NCBI GenBank assembly: GCA_964390565.1
Contig: CAYMII010000010.1
Location: 25,906-89,905, forward strand
Source of the DNA: UBA8529 sp964390565
GTDB lineage: Bacteria > Bacteroidota > Bacteroidia > Bacteroidales > Tenuifilaceae
Reading direction: 5' to 3'
Length of the DNA: 64,000 nt
Shown: positions 42,539-52,640 of the stretch, one piece after another
How positions within the stretch are numbered: the first letter of the stretch is position 1
How the letters are laid out: every line of letters starts with the position of its first letter
Program-made: the position numbers and the translations under genes
The notes under the pieces: generated by a model
The model's database searches: none
What the model was told of the DNA's origin: nothing
What the model saw: the letters and a program-made list of their open reading frames with translations, nothing else

Positions 42539-44017
42539 ATGTCACCCACACTTATTGCAACAATAGTTGGTTTGTACTTTATTACCTTACTGGTAATTAC
42601 CTATTTAACATCGAGGAATGCAACCAACCATACTTTTTTCCTCGGAAATAAAAAATCGCCTTGGTACGTTGTTGCTTTTGGAATGATTGGTGCATCGCTT
42701 TCGGGCGTTACATTCATGTCGGTTCCAGGTTGGGTAAAGGATACTCAGTTTACTTATATGATGGTCGTTTTCGGGTATCTTGCTGGTTATATTGTTATCG
42801 CAACTGTATTGATGCCATTGTATTATAGGTTAAACCTAACATCTATATATAGCTACTTAGAGGGTCGCTTTGGAAACTCAACATATAAAACGGGAGCCTC
42901 TTTTTTCCTTCTCTCGAGGGTTATTGGGGCATCTCTTAGAATGTTCATTGTTGTTAATGTCTTACAGATATTCGTTTTCGATGCATGGAACATCCCATTT
43001 TATGTAACGATATTCATATTTATCGTTTCAATTCTTATTTACACATTTAAAGGAGGGATAAAAACGATTATATGGACTGATACTTTACAAACAACATTTA
43101 TGCTGCTTGCAGTAGTGCTATCGATCGTTTTTATTTCAAAGGAGCTAGGTTTAACTTTTGGCTCGTTAATATCAAAAGTTTTTCAAAGCGATTATGCACG
43201 AATACTTGATACTGACTGGAATAGCAAACGATTCTTTATCAAGCAATTTTTAAGTGGGGCATTCATAGCCATTACTATGACTGGGCTTGATCAGGAGATG
43301 ATGCAAAAGAACTTGAGTTGCAAATCGTTAAAGGAGGCTAAATTGAATATGTTTACATTTAGTTCGGTGCTTGTTTTTGTTAATTTGATGTTTTTAGTAC
43401 TAGGCGCAATTTTAGTTTTTTATGCAAGTACAAAGGGAATTACAGTTGCGAATACCGATGATTTATTTCCAACAATTGCCATTCATCATTTGGTGCCCAT
43501 TGCAGGGATAATCTTTATTATTGGTTTAATTTCTGCCGCGTATCCTAGTGCCGATGGGGCATTAACATCTTTAACAACCTCGTTTTGTATTGATATTATT
43601 GGGATTAATAAGTCATCCTTTCCTGAATCGAAAAAAATTAAAGTAAGATATGCTGTTCATCTCTCTTTTGCAGTAGTTCTTTTAGTTTGCATTGTCATAT
43701 TTAAGAGTTTGAACAACAAAGCGATTATTGACAATCTTTTCACAATTGCTGGCTATACCTATGGACCTCTTTTAGGACTATATTCATTTGGAATGTTTAC
43801 CAAATGGCAAGTAAAGGATAAATGGATTCCAATTATTGCCATCGCATCTCCGATTGTATGCTACATTCTTAGTACTTTCTCCGTTCAGCTTCTTTGGGGA
43901 TATAAGTTTGGATTCGAACTAATTATTCTAAATGGTGCGTTAACATTTTTAGGGTTATGGCTTCTTAGAACCAATAAAACTAGCTTATTGGATGTCCAAA
44001 AATCTCCTCAAGAATAG
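42539..44017 (+). CDS. Sodium:solute symporter
   Basis: 492 residues with about 13 hydrophobic helices. Early motifs TSRNATNHTFFLGNKKSPWY and MIGASLSGVTFMSVPGWV match the SSS family (sodium/pantothenate, glucose, proline or other). GLISAAYPSADGALTSLTTS carries the conserved sodium-binding serine pair region. The substrate is not predictable. Its 3' end overlaps the convergent acyl-CoA ligase by 38 bases. Confidence 0.87.
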   Translation: MSPTLIATIVGLYFITLLVITYLTSRNATNHTFFLGNKKSPWYVVAFGMIGASLSGVTFMSVPGWVKDTQFTYMMVVFGYLAGYIVIATVLMPLYYRLNLTSIYSYLEGRFGNSTYKTGASFFLLSRVIGASLRMFIVVNVLQIFVFDAWNIPFYVTIFIFIVSILIYTFKGGIKTIIWTDTLQTTFMLLAVVLSIVFISKELGLTFGSLISKVFQSDYARILDTDWNSKRFFIKQFLSGAFIAITMTGLDQEMMQKNLSCKSLKEAKLNMFTFSSVLVFVNLMFLVLGAILVFYASTKGITVANTDDLFPTIAIHHLVPIAGIIFIIGLISAAYPSADGALTSLTTSFCIDIIGINKSSFPESKKIKVRYAVHLSFAVVLLVCIVIFKSLNNKAIIDNLFTIAGYTYGPLLGLYSFGMFTKWQVKDKWIPIIAIASPIVCYILSTFSVQLLWGYKFGFELIILNGALTFLGLWLLRTNKTSLLDVQKSPQE

Positions 44018-45764
44018 GTCTATACCTTTCGAATAAAATTTTACGACGAAGTTTAAGGGTAGGTGAGAGCTCTCCTGTTTGTGAACTCCATGGTTCTTCA
44101 ACAAGCCTAAATCGCTTTATTTGCTCAAAATCACCTAATTGTTTATTAAGTGAGTTAATTTCCCTTTGAAAACGAGCAATAACTTCTGGCTTTGCAATAA
44201 GATCTTTGTTATTCACAAAGTGAACTTTATGTCTCGAGCACCAATCGTGAAGGAAGCTGAAGTTTGGTGATATCAATGCAGTAATGAACTTTTCGTTTTC
44301 TCCTACAACCATTGCCTGTTCTATAAAAAAAGATTCTTTAAGTTTATTCTCAATCACTTGTGGAGCAATATACTTACCGCTCGACATTTTAAACATCTCC
44401 TTCTTGCGATCGGTGATAAATAAGAATTTATCATCTTCCAATCTTCCAATATCGCCAGTATGAAACCACCCATCTTTATCTATGACTTCTTTAGTCAACT
44501 CATCATCCTTATAGTATCCAACCATAAGGCTTGGGCCTTTCATAAGAATTTCACCATCCTTTGCGATAACCACTTGAATATTTTCTAAGATTGGTCCAAC
44601 TGAGCCAAATCGTGTTGAGTTTGGCTGTTGGAAATGGTTCACTGAAATTACGGGTGAGGTTTCGGTAAGTCCATAGCCTTCAAGCACAGGAATTCCTGCA
44701 GCCCAGAATACTCTTGCCAAACGAGGTTGAAGGGCAGCGCCACCACTTACAATCATTTTAAGATTACCTCCAAGAGCTTCTCTCCATTTAACGAAAACAA
44801 GTTTATTGGCAATTTTTAGCTGCAAGCCATAAAACCATCCATTTTTTTCGTTGAATTCAAAGCGAAGACCTAGGTTTAAAGCCCAAAAAAAGATTTGCTT
44901 TTTAATACCTGTTAAATCTTTCCCTTTGGTTATAATTTTATCATATACAGCCTCCAACACTCTAGGAACCGTAGAGAAAGCATGAACTTTCAACTCCCTA
45001 ATATTATCTCCAATGGTTGCCATGCTTTCAGCATAATATATTGACATCCCTGAATATTGGTAGATATAGTTGACTATACGCTCCAGAACATGGCAGAGAG
45101 GAAGGAAACTTAGCGTTTTATCTCCTGCAACAATTGGAAGTCGAGGAGCAGTGATAACAACATTCGATAAAAAATTTTCGTGCGATAGCATCACCCCTTT
45201 CGATAACCCTGTCGTTCCAGATGTATAGATTATTGATGCGATATCACTTGGTTTCACTGAGTTTTTTAAACTGATAACTTCATCAACAAACTTATGGGCG
45301 TTAGCTTTACCGTTTTCCGCAATTTCATCCCATGAGGCTATGTCCTCCGCTTTTGCAAAGGAGAAAATTCCAATAATCCCTGGAATTTCTGAAGCGATTG
45401 GTTGGATTTTATCGTAAAGCGCTTTGTTTTCAACGAAAACTAGTTTTGACTCGGAATGGCTTAGGATATGTTTATATTCTTCGACACTTATGGTTGAGTA
45501 AATTGGAACATGAACCATTCCAGTTTGGCTTACAGCCATATCAACGAAGTTCCACTCGGGACGGTTATTGGAAACGGTAACAATTTTATCTCCCTTTTTT
45601 AGCCCAAGTGCTAGTAATCCGTAGCTCAGGTTGTTAACATTTTCGATATAAGCATGAATATTATACTCAATCCAATTACCATTAAGTTTGTATGCAAGAA
45701 CTGTTCTCCCATTGTAGATTTCAATAGCTCGTTCTAGAATATCAAATGTCCTTGTTGCCTCCAT
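43980..45764 (-). CDS. Long-chain fatty-acid CoA ligase / AMP-dependent synthetase
   Basis: 594 residues from the ATG at 45764; the longer frame to 45788 adds eight hydrophobic residues. Motif A is IIYTSGTTGLSKGVMLSH, motif YGLTETSP (core A5) follows near residue 370, and GWFHTGDIGRLEDD then TDRKKEMFKMSSGKYIAP complete the adenylate-forming hinge. It would activate a fatty acid to acyl-AMP and then acyl-CoA. It is close to the family's long-chain (FAA1-like) form. Confidence 0.9.
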   Translation of the reverse strand: MEATRTFDILERAIEIYNGRTVLAYKLNGNWIEYNIHAYIENVNNLSYGLLALGLKKGDKIVTVSNNRPEWNFVDMAVSQTGMVHVPIYSTISVEEYKHILSHSESKLVFVENKALYDKIQPIASEIPGIIGIFSFAKAEDIASWDEIAENGKANAHKFVDEVISLKNSVKPSDIASIIYTSGTTGLSKGVMLSHENFLSNVVITAPRLPIVAGDKTLSFLPLCHVLERIVNYIYQYSGMSIYYAESMATIGDNIRELKVHAFSTVPRVLEAVYDKIITKGKDLTGIKKQIFFWALNLGLRFEFNEKNGWFYGLQLKIANKLVFVKWREALGGNLKMIVSGGAALQPRLARVFWAAGIPVLEGYGLTETSPVISVNHFQQPNSTRFGSVGPILENIQVVIAKDGEILMKGPSLMVGYYKDDELTKEVIDKDGWFHTGDIGRLEDDKFLFITDRKKEMFKMSSGKYIAPQVIENKLKESFFIEQAMVVGENEKFITALISPNFSFLHDWCSRHKVHFVNNKDLIAKPEVIARFQREINSLNKQLGDFEQIKRFRLVEEPWSSQTGELSPTLKLRRKILFERYRPILEEIFGHPIS

Positions 45765-45869
45765 ATGCTTTATTATTAAAAAAACCAATAGTACAAAATA
45801 TAAATTAAACGTTTGAGCAAGTTATGATGATATATATCAAGCCAAAGGGATTTGTTTAACATGGTGTGA

Positions 45870-46418
45870 TTAATGTTCGTCAGTTTTTTGAAGTACTTTT
45901 TCCAACTTAGTAGTATCGAATCCTAACGCTTCAGCCTTCATTACTAGATTTGTATAAACTGAATCATCCATTCTTGGAGTACGACTGAGTATCCATAGGT
46001 ATTTTTTTGATGAGCTGCCAATTAGAACCTGTTGATAGTTTTCATCTAAATCAAGAATCAAATATTCGCCGCCAAATGGCCAAAAAAAGTAAACCATTAA
46101 TCTGCCAGGAATGGTTGGATCGGGGATTTTAGCAAAACCTTTTACTCTTTTTAGTTTACCAGTTAGGGAATCTTTAAAACCTTGATTTAATACTTCCACT
46201 TTACCATTCTTTTTAAGAGTATAAGTTGCAGTAACGCCAACTAATCCTTTTTCAAAAGAGTGAGGAAATCGAGCAATTTCGTACCAAGTGCCCATATATC
46301 TTTCAAGGTCAACATTTATAACCGTTTTCATTGTTTGTGATTGAGTGTTGGTTGTATTGCTACAACCAAATAAAACTAGAATGAATACCACAATATTAAT
46401 GTAGGAAGTTTTAAGCAT
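45870..46418 (-). CDS. blc: Lipocalin (Blc-like) lipoprotein
   Basis: 182 residues. A lipobox (VLFGC) near residue 19 is followed by the lipocalin signature DLERYMGTWYEIARFPHSFE. Later VKGFAKIPDPTIPGRLMVYF and YLWILSRTPRMDDSVY fit Blc. It is probably an outer-membrane lipoprotein that handles hydrophobic ligands. It stands alone between two non-operonic gaps. Confidence 0.88.
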   Translation of the reverse strand: MLKTSYINIVVFILVLFGCSNTTNTQSQTMKTVINVDLERYMGTWYEIARFPHSFEKGLVGVTATYTLKKNGKVEVLNQGFKDSLTGKLKRVKGFAKIPDPTIPGRLMVYFFWPFGGEYLILDLDENYQQVLIGSSSKKYLWILSRTPRMDDSVYTNLVMKAEALGFDTTKLEKVLQKTDEH

Positions 46419-46551
46419 TTTTTAAATCATTAGCAATCAGTTGTAAAACAAATATTTTGTAAATATGTTTGATATCTTATTTCTCTTAATTTTATCAGCT
46501 TTTTATTAAACCTTTTGGTTATTCAATATCTAAAACTTGTACTTATCTTAA

Positions 46552-47934
46552 ATGAATGACATGAGAACTCTAATAACACTAATTATCGGCGGTATTTTAT
46601 TATTTTTTTATTCGTGCAACAGTACTTCGGAATCGATTAAAGAAATTTATGCAGCATCAAATACTGATACAGTTGCTTACCATAGCCTAAGGGTTCTTTG
46701 TAAGGAATATCCTAATAGGCTTGGTGGAACTGCCAATTCTATTAAAGCAATCAATTTTCTTCGGGAAATTATGGAAAAGGAGAATTTTGATACTGTCTAT
46801 CTTCAAGAATGTATTGTAAAGCATTGGGACAGGGGAGAGAAGGAAATCGGTAAAGCGATTACATCAAAAGGAGATGAATTGAAATTAAATGTTTGTGCAT
46901 TAGGAAATTCAATTGCCACACCTAAAGGTGGTATCAGTTCTGAAGTTGTTGAGGTCAAATCTTTTGAAGAGTTAGAAAAACTTGGTAAGGATTTTATTAA
47001 AGGAAAGATTGTGTTTTTTAGTAGGGCAATGGATTCTACAAAAGTTAACTCCTTTGAGGGTTATGGAGAAGTTGTTGGATTCAGATTTTCGGGAGCAGCT
47101 GTTGCAGCAAGGTATGGAGCAGAGGCTGTTCTTGTACGTTCAGTTACAACAAGACTCGACACATTCCCTCATACAGGTGTGATGAGATATAATGATACAA
47201 TTAAACCTATACCTGCTTTTGCAATTTCGACTGTACATGCTAATTTGCTTAGTAAAGAGTTGGCAAAGGAGCCTAAACTCAAAGTTTTTATAAAATCAGA
47301 TTGTAAGTTTTTAGCCGATGAAAAATCTTACAATGTTATAGGTGAAGTGAAGGGCTCTAAATTTCCTAATGAGGTTATTACGGTTGGGGGGCATCTTGAT
47401 TCATGGGACAATACTGAAGGTGCACATGATGATGGAGGTGGATTGGTTCAATCCATTGATGTTTGGCGTATTTTCAAAAAGATTGGCTATAAACCTGAAC
47501 ACACTCTAAAGGTTGTTATGTTTATTGATGAAGAAATGAATCAAAGAGGAGGAGAGAAATACGCTGAATTAGCTAAGTTAAATGGCGAGAAACATATTTT
47601 TGCCATTGAATCAGATGCTGGTTGTGATAGACCAATAGGTTTTTCGTTTGATTTGAAAGAAAGTCACCAAAAACAAATCTATTCTTACAGAGAATACTTT
47701 GAACCATATGGAGCAACAATGTTTGCTAATGAAGGCTCGGGTGTAGATATTGAGTTTCTTAAAGAAGGGCATGATGCAGTTTTGTGTGCGTTGATAACCG
47801 ATCCAACTCATTACTTTGATTATCACCATAGTGGATACGATACATTTGAGCGTATAAATATCGATTATTTAAATCAGGGAAGCGCTGCTATGGCTTCGTT
47901 GATATATTTAGTTGATAAATATGGGATTAAATAG
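46552..47934 (+). CDS. M28 family metallopeptidase (lipoprotein)
   Basis: 460 residues. The signal sequence ends in a lipobox-like FFYSC. The catalytic metal ligands are in VGGHLDSW, GAHDDGGG, DEEMNQRGG and ESDAG, and a later His in THYFDYHHSGYDT completes the two-zinc site. A protease-associated insertion (KGKIVFFSRAMDS; GAEAVLVRS) lies before the catalytic part. It would be an exported aminopeptidase or carboxypeptidase. Terminated by the hairpin at 47953. Confidence 0.88.
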   Translation: MNDMRTLITLIIGGILLFFYSCNSTSESIKEIYAASNTDTVAYHSLRVLCKEYPNRLGGTANSIKAINFLREIMEKENFDTVYLQECIVKHWDRGEKEIGKAITSKGDELKLNVCALGNSIATPKGGISSEVVEVKSFEELEKLGKDFIKGKIVFFSRAMDSTKVNSFEGYGEVVGFRFSGAAVAARYGAEAVLVRSVTTRLDTFPHTGVMRYNDTIKPIPAFAISTVHANLLSKELAKEPKLKVFIKSDCKFLADEKSYNVIGEVKGSKFPNEVITVGGHLDSWDNTEGAHDDGGGLVQSIDVWRIFKKIGYKPEHTLKVVMFIDEEMNQRGGEKYAELAKLNGEKHIFAIESDAGCDRPIGFSFDLKESHQKQIYSYREYFEPYGATMFANEGSGVDIEFLKEGHDAVLCALITDPTHYFDYHHSGYDTFERINIDYLNQGSAAMASLIYLVDKYGIK

Positions 47935-47952
47935 GCTTAATCTATTACTCGT

Positions 47953-47986
47953 AAAAGTTCCGACCTCTAAAAGATCGGAACTTTTT
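47953..47986. terminator. Bidirectional terminator between the M28 peptidase and carB
   Basis: AAAAGTTCCGA and TCGGAACTTTT form an 11-bp stem with an 11-base loop; both strands have T runs. Confidence 0.88.
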
Positions 47987-48013
47987 CATATCAACTTGTT
48001 AACTTGTTCTCTT

Positions 48014-51000
48014 TTAAATATACTCGTCCCAGCTTCTGATATCTAAATCTTCGGCTTTCTTATTGCTTATTGCTATTAGGAAAGCAGCAGCCAGTCTAGC
48101 ATTTGTGATAAGGGGAATGTTATAATCTATCGCCGAACGGCGGATTGAGTAGTCGTTATCTAGTTCCTTTCGTGATAGATTTTTTGGAACATTGATTACC
48201 ATCTCAACCTGACGATTTTTGATAAGGTCAATACTATTGGGCGATTCAGGTTCATCAGGCCAAGCAACAGGGATGGCGTTTATACCATTCTCCTTTAAGA
48301 ACTTGGCAGTTCCTTTGGTTGCGTAAACTGTAAATCCTTGCTCTTGCAAAGTTAGTAACGGTTCAACTAGCGCAATCTTTGAACGTAAAGGACCCGATGA
48401 AACAAGGATACTCTTTTGCGGAATTCTATAACCTACCGAAAGCATCGCTTTTAGGAGCGCATCATCAAAATCGTTACCTATACAGCCAACCTCACCCGTT
48501 GAGGCCATCTCGACTCCAAGTATTGGGTCGGCTTTGGATAAGCGGCTGAACGAGAATTGTGAAGCTTTAATTCCCACATGGTCAATCTCGAACATCGATG
48601 GGGGCAAGGTGTTGGGCATTCTGCCCAACATGAAGTTGGTTGCTGCTCCAATAAAGTTGTAACCAAGTACTTTTGACACGAACGGAAAGCTCCGACTTGC
48701 TCGAAGATTACATTCAATAACCTTAACATCATTGTTCTTTGCTAGGAGTTGCATATTGAATGGTCCTGTAATATTTAACTCTTTGGCAATATCACGTGCT
48801 ATCTTTCTTATTCTTCGGATAGTTTCGAAATAAAGTTTCTGAGGAGGAAATACCAGTGTTGCATCTCCAGAGTGTACTCCAGCAAACTCAACGTGCTCAG
48901 AGATTGCATCAATAACCACTTCACCGTTATTGGCAACCGCATCGAACTCAATTTCCTTTGCTCCCTCAATAAATTCACTAACAACTACAGGGTGATTCTT
49001 CGAAACATTTGCTGCAAGTTGAAGATAATCTCTTAGCTCATCTTGGTTTGAAACTACGTTCATTGCTGAGCCCGAAAGCACGTACGACGGACGAATTAGT
49101 ACTGGGTAACCAACCTCATCAACAAACTTTTCAACCTCTTCAAAGGTTGATAGCTGTTTCCAACGAGGCTGATCGATCTCCAACCTATCAAGCATCTCTG
49201 AGAATTTCTGACGATCCTCAGCTCTATCAATATTTTCAGGTGTGGTTCCAAGGATTTTTACGCCTGCTTTATGCAACCTCATGGCAAGGTTGTTCGGGAT
49301 TTGACCTCCAACCGAAACAATCACTCCAATGGGTTTCTCCATTTCAATGATATCCATTACTCGCTCAAAGGTTAACTCATCGAAGTAGAGCCTATCGCAA
49401 ATATCGTAATCGGTGCTAACCGTTTCGGGGTTATAGTTAATCATTACCGAACGGTAACCCAACTTTCGAATTTCGCTTACTGCGCTAACTGTACACCAAT
49501 CGAACTCAACCGAACTCCCAATTCGATAAGCTCCTGAGCCAAGAACGATAACCGATTTATCCTTCTTATCGTTTATGATGTCGCTTTCATCACCGCTGTA
49601 CGTGGCATACATGTAAGCAGTTGTTGATGGGTATTCGGCCGCAAGAGTATCGATTTGTTTAACCACGGGCAGAATCCCTAATTTTATTCGATGTTGTCTT
49701 ACAATATTTTGGCAGTTTTCAATTTCATTGGGTGATGGATTCAAGATTAATCTGGCTAACTGAAAATCGGAGAAGCCCATTCGCTTTGCGTGTAAAAGAG
49801 TTTCACGATCTAGCATTTCAACTGTTTTAATGCTCTCAAGTGTATGTTTGAAAGATGTGATATTTGCCAGTTTTTCTAAGAACCAGACATCAATTGCAGT
49901 TAGCTGATGTATCTTTTCGATTGTCCAACCTTTTTCTAACGCCTCTGCAACTGCAAAGATTCGCTGATCGGTAGGGTGGGAGAGCGACTCCTCAAGGTTT
50001 GGGTATGATAACTTTGGATTGCCCACCAACCCGTGCATTCCTTGTCCAACCATTCTCAACCCCTTTTGAATTGCTTCTTCGAAGGTTCGGCCAATGGCCA
50101 TCACCTCGCCAACGCTCTTCATTGAGGAGCCAATTTCGCGGGTTACACCTTGGAACTTATTTAAATCCCAGCGAGGAATTTTTACAACGATGTAATCGAG
50201 CGCAGGCTCGAAACATGCGGTTGTTGTTTGGGTTACTGCGTTTTTTAGTTGATGTAATCCATATCCTAACCCAAGTTTAGCAGCAATAAATGCAAGTGGA
50301 TAACCTGTGGCTTTAGATGCTAGGGCTGATGAGCGCGATAAACGAGCATTTACTTCAATCACCCTGTAATCCTCGCTATTGGGGTCGAGAGCATACTGGA
50401 CGTTACATTCACCAACTACTCCGAGGTGACGAATAATCTTAATTGCAAGAGATCTTAATTTATGATACTCAGAATTCGATAAAGTCTGAGATGGAGCAAC
50501 TACAATACTTTCGCCAGTATGAATTCCAAGTGGGTCAAAGTTCTCCATATTACAAACCGTGATACAGTTGTCGAACCTATCTCGAACCACTTCGTATTCA
50601 ACCTCTTTCCAACCTTTGAGAGATTCTTCAACAAGAATTTGAGACGAATAGGAGAAAGCATTTGTTGCAAGGGTTCTTAACTCCTCATCGTTTGCGCAAA
50701 AACCGCTGCCTTGTCCTCCTAAGGTAAAGGCTGCTCTTATAATTAGAGGGAAACCTATGGTGTGAGCAGCTTTAATCGCATCTTCGATGTTATTAACGGC
50801 AATGCTTTTGGGCGTTTTAACATCAATCTCCCTGAGTTTTCCAGCAAATAGTTCGCGATCCTCTGTATTGATAATCGTTTCAACAGGTGTGCCAAGCACA
50901 TCAATATTGTGTTTTGAAAGGATGCCTGTGTTGTAAAGATTTGTTCCGCAATTTAGCGCAGTTTGTCCTCCGAATGAAAGGAATATTCCATCGGGCTTTT

Positions 51001-51235
51001 CAATCTCGATTACTCTTTCAACAAAGTATGGCGTTACAGGAAGAAAGTAGACCTTATCGGCAATGCCTTTGCTGGTTTGAACTGTAGCAATATTGGGGTT
51101 AATTAGGACTGTCTTTATACCTTCCTCTTTTAATGCCTTTAATGCTTGCGATCCGCTATAATCGAACTCCCCAGCCTCTCCAATTTTAAGTGCTCCAGAG
51201 CCAAGTACTAGTATCTTTTTATATTGTTTTTTCAT
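48014..51235 (-). CDS. carB: Carbamoyl-phosphate synthase large subunit
   Basis: 1073 residues, full length. Two homologous ATP-grasp halves are seen: VLGSGALKIGEAGEFDYSG and later VLGSGAYRIGSSVEFDWCTV begin each synthetase unit. The C-terminal MGS-like domain (VYATKGTAKFLKENGINAI) is the usual allosteric site. It makes carbamoyl phosphate for arginine and pyrimidine synthesis with CarA. It lies 27 bases after carA. Confidence 0.97.
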   Translation of the reverse strand: MKKQYKKILVLGSGALKIGEAGEFDYSGSQALKALKEEGIKTVLINPNIATVQTSKGIADKVYFLPVTPYFVERVIEIEKPDGIFLSFGGQTALNCGTNLYNTGILSKHNIDVLGTPVETIINTEDRELFAGKLREIDVKTPKSIAVNNIEDAIKAAHTIGFPLIIRAAFTLGGQGSGFCANDEELRTLATNAFSYSSQILVEESLKGWKEVEYEVVRDRFDNCITVCNMENFDPLGIHTGESIVVAPSQTLSNSEYHKLRSLAIKIIRHLGVVGECNVQYALDPNSEDYRVIEVNARLSRSSALASKATGYPLAFIAAKLGLGYGLHQLKNAVTQTTTACFEPALDYIVVKIPRWDLNKFQGVTREIGSSMKSVGEVMAIGRTFEEAIQKGLRMVGQGMHGLVGNPKLSYPNLEESLSHPTDQRIFAVAEALEKGWTIEKIHQLTAIDVWFLEKLANITSFKHTLESIKTVEMLDRETLLHAKRMGFSDFQLARLILNPSPNEIENCQNIVRQHRIKLGILPVVKQIDTLAAEYPSTTAYMYATYSGDESDIINDKKDKSVIVLGSGAYRIGSSVEFDWCTVSAVSEIRKLGYRSVMINYNPETVSTDYDICDRLYFDELTFERVMDIIEMEKPIGVIVSVGGQIPNNLAMRLHKAGVKILGTTPENIDRAEDRQKFSEMLDRLEIDQPRWKQLSTFEEVEKFVDEVGYPVLIRPSYVLSGSAMNVVSNQDELRDYLQLAANVSKNHPVVVSEFIEGAKEIEFDAVANNGEVVIDAISEHVEFAGVHSGDATLVFPPQKLYFETIRRIRKIARDIAKELNITGPFNMQLLAKNNDVKVIECNLRASRSFPFVSKVLGYNFIGAATNFMLGRMPNTLPPSMFEIDHVGIKASQFSFSRLSKADPILGVEMASTGEVGCIGNDFDDALLKAMLSVGYRIPQKSILVSSGPLRSKIALVEPLLTLQEQGFTVYATKGTAKFLKENGINAIPVAWPDEPESPNSIDLIKNRQVEMVINVPKNLSRKELDNDYSIRRSAIDYNIPLITNARLAAAFLIAISNKKAEDLDIRSWDEYI

Positions 51236-51262
51236 TTTTTCAATTTTTTGAGAAGTGATTTT

Positions 51263-52336
51263 CTACTTACTATTTTCAACTAACTTCAAGAATTCATCAA
51301 ACAAGAATTCGGTATCAGTTGGTCCTCCTGATGCTTCGGGGTGAAACTGTGCAGCAAAGAATGGCTTTGTTTTATGCTTAATCCCTTCGCAGGTTCCATC
51401 GTTAGCATTTTCGAAAAGAACCTCCCATTCACTTGGTAAGGTTGTTATATCGATTGCAAAACCATGATTTTGTGAGGTGATAAAGCATCTATCTGTTCCT
51501 TTCATTATCACTGGTTGGTTATGACTTCGATGACCGTAAGGCAGTTTGTAAGTATCAGCACCAGCAGCAAGAGCCATAAGTTGATTTCCTAGGCAGATTC
51601 CCATGATTGGTTTATCGCCTTCCAAAGTTTTTCGGAGGTTTTGAATGGTTATTTCGTTCATTTTAGGATTTCCTGGGCCATTGGAAAGGAATAGTCCATC
51701 CCAATCATCGTTGTTAAAGTTGTAATCGTATGGTACCCTTGTAACAATGGTATCGCGGTTTATCAAGCATCGAATGATGTTGTTTTTTATGCCACAATCC
51801 ACTAGCGTAATCCGATACTTACCATTTCCGTAAACCTTTTTCTCTTTAACCGATACCTGACCAACTAAATCCTGTTGATTTGGGTCGATAAAAGCAATCT
51901 CACTATCAAATTCAATTTTAGCTAGAGTTGTTCCTTTTTCGCGTAGTTTCTTGGTTAAAGCACGAGTATCTATCCCTGATATTGCTGGTATTTTATGCTC
52001 GATTAGCCATTGCGAAAGGCTCATCTGTGCATTCCAGTGGCTATAACATTCGCTATACTCGGAAACAACTAATCCTGACACCTGAATCTTGTCCGATTCC
52101 CAAAATTGAAAGATATCGTTCTCTGTTGCTTTTCCCGGAACGCCATAGTTGCCTATTAACGGATAGGTTGCTACCAAAATTTGCCCTCGGTACGAGGCAT
52201 CGGTTAGGCTTTCGGGATAGCCGGTCATTGCTGTGTTGAAGACAAGTTCGCCTGCTGAACCTCCTTGGTATCCAAAGGAGGTTCCGATTAGGACTGTGCC
52301 ATCCTCAAGAATCAGTTTTGCTTTTGTACTATTCAT
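51263..52336 (-). CDS. carA: Carbamoyl-phosphate synthase small subunit
   Basis: 357 residues. The N-terminal domain (LILEDGTVLIGTSFGYQGG) is followed by a class I glutamine amidotransferase with the nucleophile in GICLGNQLMALAAGA and the histidine in SQNHGFAI and AAQFHPEASGGPTD. It supplies ammonia from glutamine to CarB. The ATG overlaps the stop codon of a 75-codon leader frame (ATGA), and two terminator hairpins lie in the 5' leader. Confidence 0.96.
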   Translation of the reverse strand: MNSTKAKLILEDGTVLIGTSFGYQGGSAGELVFNTAMTGYPESLTDASYRGQILVATYPLIGNYGVPGKATENDIFQFWESDKIQVSGLVVSEYSECYSHWNAQMSLSQWLIEHKIPAISGIDTRALTKKLREKGTTLAKIEFDSEIAFIDPNQQDLVGQVSVKEKKVYGNGKYRITLVDCGIKNNIIRCLINRDTIVTRVPYDYNFNNDDWDGLFLSNGPGNPKMNEITIQNLRKTLEGDKPIMGICLGNQLMALAAGADTYKLPYGHRSHNQPVIMKGTDRCFITSQNHGFAIDITTLPSEWEVLFENANDGTCEGIKHKTKPFFAAQFHPEASGGPTDTEFLFDEFLKLVENSK

Positions 52337-52560
52337 CTTATGTTGGGATTATGGCATAAAAAAGGCCGGTGACAAACCGGCCTTGAATTGAGAAAATATA
52401 TTAGTGAAGAAAGATCATTGGTTTCAGCAACAGGAGTAAGATGTACATTGATAAAAAAAAAGTCTGCCGATAGTGGCAGACTTGAAATATTAATAAAAGT
52501 AGATAAATCTTCGAAACCAGTGTGCTTTTGCGATAATAACTTATCCTTAGTTTGATTCAT
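52333..52560 (-). CDS. Candidate 75-codon leader peptide of carAB
   Basis: The frame starts with ATG 12-15 bases after a probable transcription start and runs without a stop through both leader hairpins, ending in TGA that overlaps the carA ATG. The peptide has FFF where the first U tract is translated (SADFFFINV) and RPFLCHN at the second. No family is recognised. The arrangement recalls the pyrBI leader of E. coli, where translation through the U-rich region decides termination. Whether it is translated is untested. Confidence 0.5.
   Translation of the reverse strand: MNQTKDKLLSQKHTGFEDLSTFINISSLPLSADFFFINVHLTPVAETNDLSSLIYFLNSRPVCHRPFLCHNPNIR
52356..52385 (-). terminator. Attenuator-like terminator directly before carA
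   Basis: On the minus strand AAGGCCGGT and ACCGGCCTT form a 9-bp GC-rich stem with a five-base loop, followed by six Us that end 21 bases before the carA ATG. Being downstream of the promoter, it must be read through for carAB expression. Confidence 0.85.
52452..52483 (-). terminator. Upstream hairpin with U tract in the carA leader
   Basis: AAGTCTGCC and GGCAGACTT form a perfect 9-bp stem with a six-base loop and nine to ten Us on the minus strand. It can end metF transcripts and also lies inside the carA leader, where it could be a pause or a first attenuator. Confidence 0.85.
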
Positions 52561-52578
52561 GTCGTTTTAATAATCGAG

Positions 52579-52586
52579 CAAATGTA
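52579..52586 (-). promoter_or_regulatory. Candidate -7 element of the carAB promoter
   Basis: Minus-strand TACATTTG fits TAnnTTTG. TTGG lies 20 bases upstream as a -33-like element. The predicted start of transcription is about 12 bases before the leader ATG. Confidence 0.55.
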
Positions 52587-52640
52587 AAGCGAAAAGTTTA
52601 TTATTACCAATTTCACAAATATTTTTTAATCAAAAAAATG

